A stretch of 64,000 nt of DNA from Monosiga brevicollis MX1. Lineage: Eukaryota; Opisthokonta; Choanoflagellata; Craspedida; Salpingoecidae. Below, one piece after another: positions 55,701-64,000 of this stretch (within the stretch, counting starts at the first letter, position 1; the number at the start of each line of letters is the position of its first letter). The DNA lies in NCBI RefSeq assembly GCF_000002865.3, contig NW_001865062.1, forward strand, positions 80,795-144,794. The letters run 5' to 3'. The translations under genes and the position numbers were made by a program. The notes beneath the pieces were generated by a model. That model made no database searches and was not told the origin of the DNA. It saw nothing but the letters and a program-made list of their open reading frames with translations.

Positions 55701-58700
55701 GCACAAACATGACGCTTCACCTGACCATCACACCAGTCAATGACGCCATTGCAGTGGCACCGGCCGTGGGGCTTGCCATCACGGAGGACATTAATACCAC
55801 AATTGAGATTATGGCCAGTGATGTGGAGGACGATGCGTGCCCGTACAACGCTGCCATCACTGCTTTCTGTACACCCATTTTGGCCGACTTGATAGTGCCG
55901 CCCACCCACGGTGTGGCGTCGCTGTCTTATAATTCAAGTCGAGGCAACCATGTTCTCACTGTTCATCCAGCAGCCGACTACGCTGGACCCGATACGATCG
56001 TGGTGCAGCTCTGCGATAGCCAGGCTCTGTGTGTGAATCACACCATCGATCTCACTGTCTTGCCGGTGAATGATGCGCCTCGCATCGCTCTTCGCAATGT
56101 CACAATCGACGAGGACGTTCGCAGCACGCTGGCTCTTATGCCGTACCTGTCCGATCCTGATGACAGCATCTGGGGGACTGGGATCACTGTCACTTCACTC
56201 TCCTCCAACCTCAACGTGAGCTACGATGCAAGTACTGACGCTTTGGTGTTGGTTTCAGCTCTCAACTACTTTGGCGCTGCTGCCTTCCAGCTGCAGGTCT
56301 GCTCTACTACCCTGCCCTGTGTTCAACAGGTTGTTGGGGTCCAGATTCGACCTGTTAACGATGTGCCTGTGGCGTTGGCGCTGAACGTCACTGTCTTTGA
56401 GGATGTGCCGCAAAACTTCCCTCTCTTCCCCCTCACTTCTGACGTTGAGAACCGCCGTCGCTCTGTGAGTCCAGAAGATCTGAGCATCGTCTCTTTCCCA
56501 ACCCATGGTCAAGTCAACTACTCTGCCGATTTGGGAACAGCCACCTACACGCCTGATGCCGACTACTTTGGCACGGACGAGCTGACGTATCAAATTTGCG
56601 ATGACGAGGGCGCATGTTCGCGTGGGCTGATTGGAATCACAGTCCTTCCAGTCAATGACCCGCCCCGTCTCTCGGCCAACTACGCTGCACTCCTGCCGTA
56701 CGACGTTGAGGAAGATAGCATGAATATGGTGGCGGTGTATGCCATGTACAACGATCCCGACCTGCCCGAGTCATTTGCAGATGCCATGACGCGCGATGAA
56801 GAGGTCGCGTTACGCTTGGATATCATGGTGCCTCCGGCGCATGGTGAAGTCAACCCCTTTTCTCAGTACGGCATCATTAGCTACGACCCAGCAAGCGATT
56901 ACGTGGGCATGGACAGCTTTGTGTTCCGAGTGTGCGACAAATGTAGTTCGGAGCGTGATCTTGAGCTGGGACGCATCGTCCCCAGCACAGATCCAGCATG
57001 CGTGCGTCAGCGGGATCTCACTTTTAGCTCCGAGGGCTGCCTCAACGTCACCGTTGAGCTCCGTGTCGTCAATATCAATGATGCCCCCGTCGTGCCGCCC
57101 CTGGCTAAGATTACGTCTGTGAATGTGAATGCGGTTTTTGACCCGCTTGCGCACGTATCGGACGAGGACGAAAGCCAGTACGCTACCTTGCTTGAGCAAA
57201 ACCTCACTCCAGCTGACTTTGGCCTGGTGGAGGAGACCGATCTCGTTGTCACGTCCCTCAGCGTCAGCATCGCTCCAAGCCATGGTGTGGCGAGCATTGT
57301 ACTCAGCAACACAACGTACGAGCTGGTCTATCAGCCTGATACCGATTTTGCCGGCGCTGACACATTCTCGTATAGCATTTGCGACCATGCTGGGGCGTGC
57401 ACGCAGTCACGGGTGCGCGTGCAGGTGGCCACGCCGGCCCCCGAAATTGCATCGGTGACGGTGCTTCAAGCCTGCTATGACTTGGAGGACGACACCCGGG
57501 AGGTGCAGCTCAACAGCTATACTTGTACGGGACGCATGGATACGGACGCCCGCTATGGAGCGCTCGACCGATGGCTGGTTGCCTTTGATCGTGACACCAA
57601 TATGCCACCGTACGGAGTAGCAGACTTGGTCATCTCGCAGAGCGACCTGGAGCGTCTCTTCCAGTTTTCGCCCAACTTGACGACCTCAACGGCAAGCGGC
57701 GCATACTACGGCCTGTGGCGAAACGCCCGTGAACTGGTGATTGTCATGGTAGATGTGGGCTACCCAGAGCCAACTATGAAAACGAGTCGCACAACATTTG
57801 CATTGCGCGCCTCGGAAAGCGTTGACTGCAGTGGTTTTGCTCAAAGTAGTGAGGTTTATGAGGTGGTGACGCCCAACCGCTTGTGTTTGCAGGATGCAGC
57901 AGGGCTGAGCCGACACAGCAATGCCAGCTTCGCTGGCTTCAGGGGTCATTTTGGCCTTGCATTCCCCCTGGTGATCGGCGCGAACGTGGTGCAGCCCATC
58001 AATGTGCAAGGCAGCTACCTGGGCAGTGGTACTGTCATCACCATGTCTCTGCAGCCCCCGCTGTCGGCGAGTACGATGGCGCGGCTTTGCATGCTGGACA
58101 GCGCGGACATTTTTGATATGAGCGTGCTGGGCTCCAACGGAGAGAGCTCGATCGAGTGTCAGGTGGTGTTTGACGATGGTACGGTGGAGCTGATTGACAT
58201 GACTGAGACAGAGTACCGCTGCACATTCGAGCCCGAGAGCATTCCTGCGTCCAGTTGCGGTGCATCGGCTACAAGCGGTGCGCGTCGACGTCGTGACGCA
58301 GCGGGGTCACCAAGCACAATGCAGTTGGTGATGGACATTGCCCGACTCACAAACGCACTTGTGGATCCTACGGACTCTGAAGCACTGCTGGCAGCCCTGC
58401 AGGCTGGCCTCCTCCACCAAGGTATGGCTGCACTCGTTGCCGACGATACGGGTGGCAACTCCACCGAACTTCTGGCCGACTTTGAGGAGCGGCTGGAGCA
58501 ATACCTATTGGACAATATGGAGGCGTCGGGCGTGTATCTCCGTGGCAGCCCAGTACAAACACCTGTCATTAGCAGCGTCGAGCTCTCTGGTTCCGACGGC
58601 TTCCTGATTGCAGGCAGCACTCTCTCAATTAAATTCGATCGGGACACGAACACACCTGCCAGCGCCTCTGAGGATCTGACCATTCTGGGCAGTGATCTGG

Positions 58701-60106
58701 ACAGTTTGCTGACCTTCTCGCCAGCACTTTGTGCAAACACAACCGCTGCCTGTGAAGGTGAATGGATTTCTCGCCAGACGCTGGTCATCACCGTCCATGA
58801 GCCGGATGAGTCAAGTGCAGCGCTGACCAACTACCTGGATCAATTGCGCATTGCCTTCAAATCGACTTCGTATGAGGACCCGTGCCGCGAAGATCCATCG
58901 CCCTGCGGGACGGCTAGTGCCAACGGCTTTTGGGGCGTGTGCAACCGACTCGAAACTTCATGCCGCGCCAGTGAAGAGTTTGTAGCAGCCGAGGCTGATG
59001 CTTCTTGGAGCTCAAGTACCATGGAGGCGGATGGCTCGAACCTCTACTTTTTGGTTCTCCTTTTGATTGTGCCTGTGTTGGCCATCGTCGTGTTCTGGTT
59101 TTGCTGTCGTGGCAGTGCCAAGCAGCGGGAAGCGCGTCGGGCCATGCGCAGCTCCAAGGGCAAGCCCAGCCCGCCGTTGGATGCTGCGGAGGTGTGGCAA
59201 AAGCCACCTGCCAGCGCCAGCATGCGGTCTCAGTCCGATCCTTTCGCGGGCAGCGGTGTGCCTCGAGCCCCCGGTCTCCGCAACGGCAACGCTCCCTATG
59301 ACCCGTTCTTTATGCAGGCGCCACAAGCTCAGACCTCGCACGACCCCTTTGCCGACGCCACGGTGGCTCCAGCCGTTGTGCCTGTGCCCGTGCCTTCACC
59401 CTTCCATGCTGGCTCCGCGCTCCCGATGGCCAGCCCGACGTCGCCGGGCGGTACCTTGCCCCCCTTGCGCCGCCATGACAACAGCGCAATGCCCAAGACA
59501 TTGCCTGCATTGCCCGCTCGCATGCCTTCTCTGGGTGGAAATGCGAAGCGCCCTAGTTTTGCATCTCCCAGCAAGGTTTCAGCTATTCCACCCCCACCCA
59601 TGGGCATGCGACGCCCGGTGCTACAGGACTTGACGCGGCAGACTGCTGATCAGCCGCAATCTTTGCCGGCACGTGGAGCGTCGAACAAGGGCGATCCGTT
59701 TGCGCTCGCACGGCATAACAGCAAGGAAAAGCTTGACCCATTCGCCCGGCCTGCGGCTGGTCGTCCTGGCCTACCAAACCGTGACTCTTTGCGTCGCCTC
59801 TCTGGTCCATCGGGCATTGGGGCTCCTAGTCCGGGCCGCATGCCCATGCTGGGAGGTGCTGGCATGACCATGCCTTCTGGGGCAAGTGCACCCATGTCCA
59901 CCGGCAGTCCCATGACTCGTCTAGGATCTTTGAAGAAGCCCAGCATGCCCCCGACTTTGGGTGGTCCCGGAGCAAGCGGGCGGCCCATGAGTCTGCCGCG
60001 TCCTGGACAAGGAATGACGCTGCCTAAGCCTGCCCTGCAGCGCCAGCCATTGCCCTCCTTGTCGGAGGCGCCTGGCAAGCCCACGCCCCAGGGGAGCGAG
60101 TCGTAG
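40767..60106 (+). CDS. Giant single-pass surface protein (6,324 residues): Calx-beta-like, P domain, cadherin-like tandem repeats, TM, DPF-rich tail
   Basis: This is a predicted type I plasma-membrane adhesion or matrix protein. Exons 40767-40854, 40993-41340, 41439-41795 and 41925-60106 close exactly in frame. Exon 1 is a signal peptide (SLAFAVLCAFFFLLTSS). Two Calx-beta-like units follow (about 41010-41790; SSFSFTPLNWNISQRMRVHA). A P/Homo B-like domain lies at about 43500-43965 (LRHSYIGDLRIELQHDGITI and NTAGNWTLRVYDTAEEDTGA). From about 44600 to 57430 come cadherin-like/tandem-95-type repeats marked by VNDAPR/VNDSP linkers, DxTHGxWxY strands and RFVPxxDY or FTPxxDYxG motifs. A Gly/Ser-rich hinge sits near 53930-54030, and two FDRDTN domains near 57583 and 58637 flank an RRRR site (58283-58294). 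One helix (LVLLLIVPVLAIVVFWFC, about 59050-59106) leads to a 330-residue Pro/Ser tail with five DPF tripeptides. The last exon is 18.2 kb. N-glycosylation sequons are frequent. Confidence 0.93.
43500..43965 (+). other. P/Homo B-like domain within the giant surface protein
   Basis: The segment contains the proprotein-convertase P-domain pattern: an IEDATVTEHTLLVADS opening, RVEVILDLRHSYIGDLRIEL, a conserved Cys pair, and AGNWTLRVYDTAEEDTGALY followed by NWDLVFH. There is no subtilisin-type catalytic domain next to it, so it is a stand-alone beta-jelly-roll module here. Confidence 0.75.
46090..47841 (+). repeat. Near-identical in-frame duplicate, copy 1 (1,752 bp, 584 codons)
   Basis: It matches copy 2 at 48868-50619 with a fixed offset of 2,778 bp. 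I noticed one difference inside: C versus T in the codon pair for Leu-Asp at 46151/48929, a synonymous change. The copy spans several cadherin-like repeat units, starting at a TLQDNDNATQ strand and ending within a VLSVND linker. Confidence 0.95.
48868..50619 (+). repeat. Near-identical in-frame duplicate, copy 2 (1,752 bp, 584 codons)
   Basis: This is the second copy of the segment at 46090-47841. The sequence on each side of it differs fully from that flanking copy 1, so the ends are sharp. Both the copy length and the copy-to-copy offset are multiples of three, keeping the giant protein in frame. Confidence 0.95.
59038..60103 (+). other. Transmembrane helix and cytoplasmic tail of the giant surface protein
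   Basis: The helix at about 59050-59106 is followed by Cys-Cys-Arg and a basic stop-transfer (KQREARRAMRSSKGK). The tail is rich in Pro, Ser, Met and Gly and carries DPF at about 59237, 59300, 59342, 59694 and 59735. No kinase or phosphatase domain is present. Confidence 0.85.
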
Positions 60107-60828
60107 ATGCACGTAGAGCACACTCTGGGCTTTGCTATCCGGGCTCCGAAGAAACGCTGCCATGCTTTCCATAAGCATTGTTGTTTCTTTCTTTTTTGAC
60201 TTGTTCTGTGTTCACTTCACCCTTATTCCTCATAAGTGGCCTTGTTCTCCTACACATGCCTCAACTCAACTGAAGAGCTGCTCTTTATTTTGTTCTTTTT
60301 GTTTTGTTCTCGTCCTGCGTGAGGTGGGATGACGCGACCCCTGTACGGCCCGCGTGCCTTGACTTTGATGTTCTAAATGATGGACGGGTCTTTCTCAGAC
60401 AAGAGATGATTATGACGGAATGATCACAATCATGGCGAGAAAGACGACACAATTCTCTTGAACGGTTTGTGTATGTGTGTTTTTTTTTTCTTTTGTGATC
60501 CCTTTGTGGCCGCGGCTTCTACCCCTTTGAATTTATGAATTTACCCAGAAAATATTTGCCAAAGAAGAAGGTTCAGATCAGATGTTCGAGATCATGTGCA
60601 CCCACCAGCCAACGATTCGCAATGTCGTGTTGACAAGGGTCTGGCGCACAAGCCAGGCGTCTTGAAGAGGGCATCACGGAATCGTCGAGGCAAAGTTGCC
60701 CCATGAGCAGAGTGATCGTCTCATTCAAATGAAGTTTGCGCATAGACCGCGTCGCACAAGAAATTGGGCGTCCAATGGAATGAAAAGACGCAGCCTGCTC
60801 AGCAGGCGTTGCCAGCGAAACGAGACGC

Positions 60829-60885
<57 letters not shown>
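60107..60885. other. Convergent intergenic region with (GT)n repeat
   Basis: It separates the 3' ends of the giant gene (+) and SSNA1 (-). T-rich runs lie at about 60185-60200 and 60480-60492. A (GT)n microsatellite at 60833-60886 reaches the SSNA1 stop codon. No gene is supported. Confidence 0.6.

Positions 60886-60886
<1 letters not shown>
60833..60886. repeat. (GT)n microsatellite abutting the SSNA1 stop codon
   Basis: About 27 GT units on the + strand. On the minus strand it begins directly after the SSNA1 stop, so it forms the start of that gene's 3' UTR as an AC repeat. Confidence 0.95.
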
Positions 60887-60888
<2 letters not shown>

Positions 60889-61540
60889 AGAAGAGTTGTC
60901 GCCCGATTCTTGCAAAGCCACACTGTCACGCTTGAGCACCTGCAAAAGGCTCTGGGAGCTTTCCAAAATCTATAAAGGATGGGATGTTGGTCATGAGTCT
61001 GGGAGGCATGAAGTAATAAAGCAAGGCAAGGGCGTGCATGAAGGGAAGGGTGGGTTGTACCTTGAAATATGCTCCTTCGGTTTCCGCGATAGTGCGGTCG
61101 TATTCGGTGCGCGTGGCTTGCTTTCGCGTGAGGCTCTCCGTGATGCGGTTCAGACGCTCGGTCAGGATATGCAGATCGTTTTGCACCTGAGAACCAAGGG
61201 CCAAAGTGAGATCGTGATGAGAGAAGCAAGTGCCAGCAACGGAGGGCCTTTGAGCGACACTGAAGCACATTCGCTTCAGAATGCCAATGACCACCAACCC
61301 AGCAGGCTGGGATCTTACCGCAAGCTTTTCTTCTTCTTCTGCCAAGATTTGGGCATGCAGCTCCTCACGCTTGCGCTTCAGATCCTCGATGCCTGTGATC
61401 GAGACCAAAACTCAAGAATTAATTTGAAAAAAAAAAAAAAAAAACGCGGGTGGGAGGGAGTCCAGAGCGTGTGAGCGAGAGCCCTTACATTTGACCAATT
61501 CATTGTTGTAGGCTTGAAGGGTGGCACCCTGCTGTGACAT
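60886..61540 (-). CDS. SSNA1: SSNA1 (Sjogren syndrome nuclear autoantigen 1 / DIP13)
   Basis: SSNA1/DIP13 is a small coiled-coil protein that forms fibrils on microtubules, acts at basal bodies and axonemes, and promotes microtubule branching. Four exons (61489-61540, 61319-61392, 61061-61186, 60886-60969) join exactly in frame to 111 residues, against 119 in human. The start MSQQGATLQAYNNELVK, the phase-1 join giving CIEDLKRKREELHAQILAEE, the block RLNRITESLTRKQATRTEYD with RTIAETEGAYFK, and the last exon ILESSQSLLQVLKRDSVALQ each align by eye with the vertebrate protein, including the RTIAETE motif. The short C-terminus ends ESGDNSS. The whole protein is predicted helical. It shares a divergent upstream region with the DEG9-like gene. 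Confidence 0.96.
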
Positions 61541-62025
61541 GGCGACGGTCGAAGCAAGGTATCTCTGCAATGGCTTTAGACCAGAACTATCACCAAGGGA
61601 GGCGTGTCCATGCAACGTCGCCAAGGACAAGCTTCAAGTCTTCCTGAGCTACACAAGCCAATCAGAAGGGCACCAACCAACAAGCAGTGTACTCCCGTGA
61701 GCTATCAAGTCCATACATACTACTAGCCCCCTCACTCCCGCCCCCCACCACCACCACCAACTGTCTTTCACGCCACCAGTACCCCGAGCGCCGCCCGCTG
61801 CTTCTGAACGGCGCACACACACAATTGTTTACCTTGAAAAAGTAAAAAAAACTGAAATTTCAAATAAAATTTAAAAAGTATGACAACACACACACACATC
61901 ACACACGCGAAGAGCGTAATATCAAACATACCCTCGAAAATATAATTCTTGAACGTTATGACAACCATTCGAATTACAATGCGAAAGTGTGATATTTTTT
62001 ACAGTACGTCAGAGCAGATGCTCAT

Positions 62026-62113
<88 letters not shown>

Positions 62114-62392
62114 GTGTTCGCTCGTGTGTCGGTCGCGGTGACAGTGGCAGCGGCGGGCGGACGTGACGGGGCGTCTGTGTTTTGTGATGCTTGTCGGGTT
62201 TGCTAATGGGTGCGGTGGGGAAGCCCCCGCCCTAGTGTTTGGACTGCGTGCTTGATTCACTTTGTTTGCATGGGTGTGCATTTGTAGAGAGATACTAGAC
62301 GCTTTCGTCCGCTGGCTGGCTGGCTTGACGGTCTTTTTTCCCAAGACACCCCCAGTGGAGGTTCCTTCTCCGTAGCCCGTGCGGCTCTACCA
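61541..62392. other. Divergent intergenic region between SSNA1 and the DEG9-like gene
   Basis: It contains an AT-rich stretch (about 61815-62010), an AC patch (about 61888-61907) and a pure (CT)n tract at 62027-62108. No gene is supported. It presumably carries promoters for both neighbours. Confidence 0.55.
62027..62108. repeat. (CT)n microsatellite
   Basis: About 41 CT units with no interruption seen. Confidence 0.95.
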
Positions 62393-64000
62393 ATGAAGGC
62401 GTGTCGGCGTCTCTGGGCTGGCCTTTCGCTGTTGTCGCAACGCCAGCTTGCTCCTGTCTATCCCAAGGGCCTGTTTCAAGCGCCAACTCTCGGCACAGTT
62501 GCCTCTTTCCGTCCTGTCCGCTACCACCTTCGCCCCAGCCTCGCTCGCTTGTCCGTCACCGCAGCCATGACCCGTCGTGGTGCTGCCAATGCTGCTGCGG
62601 CCAAAGAGTCGTACGTTGCTCTCGTCTTGACCTCGCCTCACCAAATTACCATCGCTATGCCACCGTGCTCCTCCTTGCCACTGGCCCCACCACGCTTCCA
62701 GCCGGCAGCAGCGACTCACGTTGAAACGACCATCTGCGCCTAGGCTTGTGATGACGAGCAAGTCCAAAGGGGCTGCGCCCGCTACAGCCTCTGTGGATGG
62801 CATCCCCCAAGGCATCACGCACAAACTTCCCGTCGGCTCTGTGGTCAAGATCTTCACCGTAACCTCCAAGCCCAACTATCTGCTACCTTGGCAGATGGGT
62901 GGCCCAGATGCCTGCTCTGGCTCTGGCTTTCTTGTTGCTGGCCGGGTGCGTGCCCCATTCACCTTGCTTGTCGCTCTTGGACATGTGAATTCATAAGGAG
63001 CTTTGAGCAAAAGAAGGCAGGCGATACTCCTGTTGCTTGACATCCATGTGCCGCATGTCAGTCTCACCTCACCGTTGTTTCGCCCGCCTCGCACATGGGC
63101 TGATGGTATAGCGTATCATTACCAATGCCCACGTCGTGTCAAACTACACTCAAGTTCGCGTCCGCAAGCATGGCGGTCAATTCAAGTACCTGGCCCGTGT
63201 TTTGGTGCGCTACCAGCCCTCTGGGCCATGTCGCGTGGGCCTACTGGCTCCTGGTCGTCCCTTCATGTTTTCATTTTCTTCATTCAACCCGGTTTTTTTC
63301 TGGCACTCTTTTGTAGTGCATCAACCACACGTGCGACCTGGCCCTGCTTGAGATTGACTCGGACGAATTCTGGGAGGGCGTTGAGCAACTGCAGGTGTGC
63401 CCATCTATTCTGTTGCTTCTGTACCTTTTGTCCTCTCGCTCACTTGTCCCTTCACTGCTGGCTTCGAGGGCACTCACGCAAATTAAATCTGCACTTGCCT
63501 GCATTGCTTGAACCAACCGCTACACGTGTTCAATGAAACACAGATTAACACTGACATCCCAGACCTAGACGAGCGCGTGGTCGTCCTGGGCTATCCCATG
63601 GGTGGCGATACCCTGTCTCTCACCCGTGGCGTGGTGTCACGCGTTACGACCCTCAATTATGAAGAAGTCAAGTTCCAGCCCCGCCATGGCCCTGAACTTC
63701 TCGCCATTCAGGTACGAAAATACCTGCTTGCCAGTCTTAAACCCGTGTCTGACTTGGACACGTGTGCCCAAAATGCTTCTTTGCGAGTTTCCCCCTTATT
63801 CCTGCGCTTCTCTCTGGCTCAAATTTTCGATGGCCTACATTCAGATTGACGCTGCCATTAACAGTGGCAACAGCGGAGGTCCCGTGTTTCGTGAGAATGG
63901 CGACATTGTTGGGGTCGCCTTCTCCGGCTATGCCGGATCAGCTGACAACATTGGCTACATCATCCCCACACCCGTCATTACCTCATTCCTGACATCCATC
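62393..64000 (+). CDS. DEG9/DEG10-like trypsin-type serine protease, probable mitochondrial targeting (partial, runs off the window)
   Basis: This Deg/HtrA-family protease should act in protein quality control. Exon 1 (62393-62610) encodes [19 protein letters not shown] and a long Arg/Ser/Ala-rich, acid-poor N-terminus typical of a mitochondrial presequence. A phase-2 splice to 62744 gives [18 protein letters not shown], then [20 protein letters not shown] and [20 protein letters not shown]. The next exon restores [17 protein letters not shown] with the catalytic His; [20 protein letters not shown] carries the Asp; [20 protein letters not shown] and [15 protein letters not shown] follow; [15 protein letters not shown] (about 63850-63890) carries the Ser; [11 protein letters not shown] ends the visible part. 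The YPxGGD and FWEGV motifs match plant DEG9/DEG10 rather than bacterial DegP. PDZ domains would lie beyond 64000. Confidence 0.9.

Overview
This is a gene-dense nuclear segment from a GC-rich, intron-rich unicellular eukaryote. Short GT..AG introns (about 70-200 nt), closely packed genes on both strands, CT/GA and AC/GT microsatellites between genes, flagellar genes (SSNA1, EFHB, soluble adenylyl cyclase) and a giant single-pass surface protein all fit a choanoflagellate such as Monosiga or Salpingoeca. The species is an inference from gene content and was not tested. I found no rRNA, tRNA, CRISPR array or recognisable transposon.

Layout: 20-1060 (+) 3' exons of an unrecognised gene; 1733-3237 (-) PAP2/lipid phosphate phosphatase; 4443-7231 (-) LRMDA-like leucine-rich-repeat protein with an unknown C-terminal half; 7851-9129 (+) DHHC palmitoyltransferase; 10176-11607 (+) bacterial-type trimethylamine monooxygenase-like flavoenzyme; 12267-13884 (+) RMI1; 14338-16297 (-) AGPAT5/LCLAT1-type acyltransferase; 17583-19679 (+) EFHB/CFAP21; 20580-24686 (+) CASTOR/POLLUX-type channel; 25769-30209 (+) cysteine desulfurase fused to a TtcA-type tRNA thiolase; 30525-34059 (-) soluble adenylyl cyclase-like protein with one visible cyclase domain; 34112-35210 (-) coiled-coil protein; 35974-37991 (+) SEC14-GOLD protein; 38260-39268 (-) membrane-anchored thioredoxin; 40767-60106 (+) giant transmembrane protein of 6,324 residues; 60886-61540 (-) SSNA1; 62393 to the window end (+) DEG9/DEG10-type serine protease.

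The genes do not form one pathway. Three are flagellar or basal-body genes, and three concern membrane lipids (PAP2, acyltransferase, SEC14-GOLD). The most unusual items are two. First, the giant surface protein: 96% of it lies in one 18.2-kb exon, it carries a 1,752-bp in-frame segment present twice with one difference noticed by eye, and its cytoplasmic tail has five DPF tripeptides. Second, the fusion enzyme joins a sulfur-mobilising PLP domain to a sulfur-inserting PP-loop/4Fe-4S domain in one chain. Splice sites were placed by eye from GT/AG and frame agreement. For the DHHC, FMO, RMI1, SSNA1 and giant genes the exon sums close exactly in frame; for the others the exon edges are approximate.
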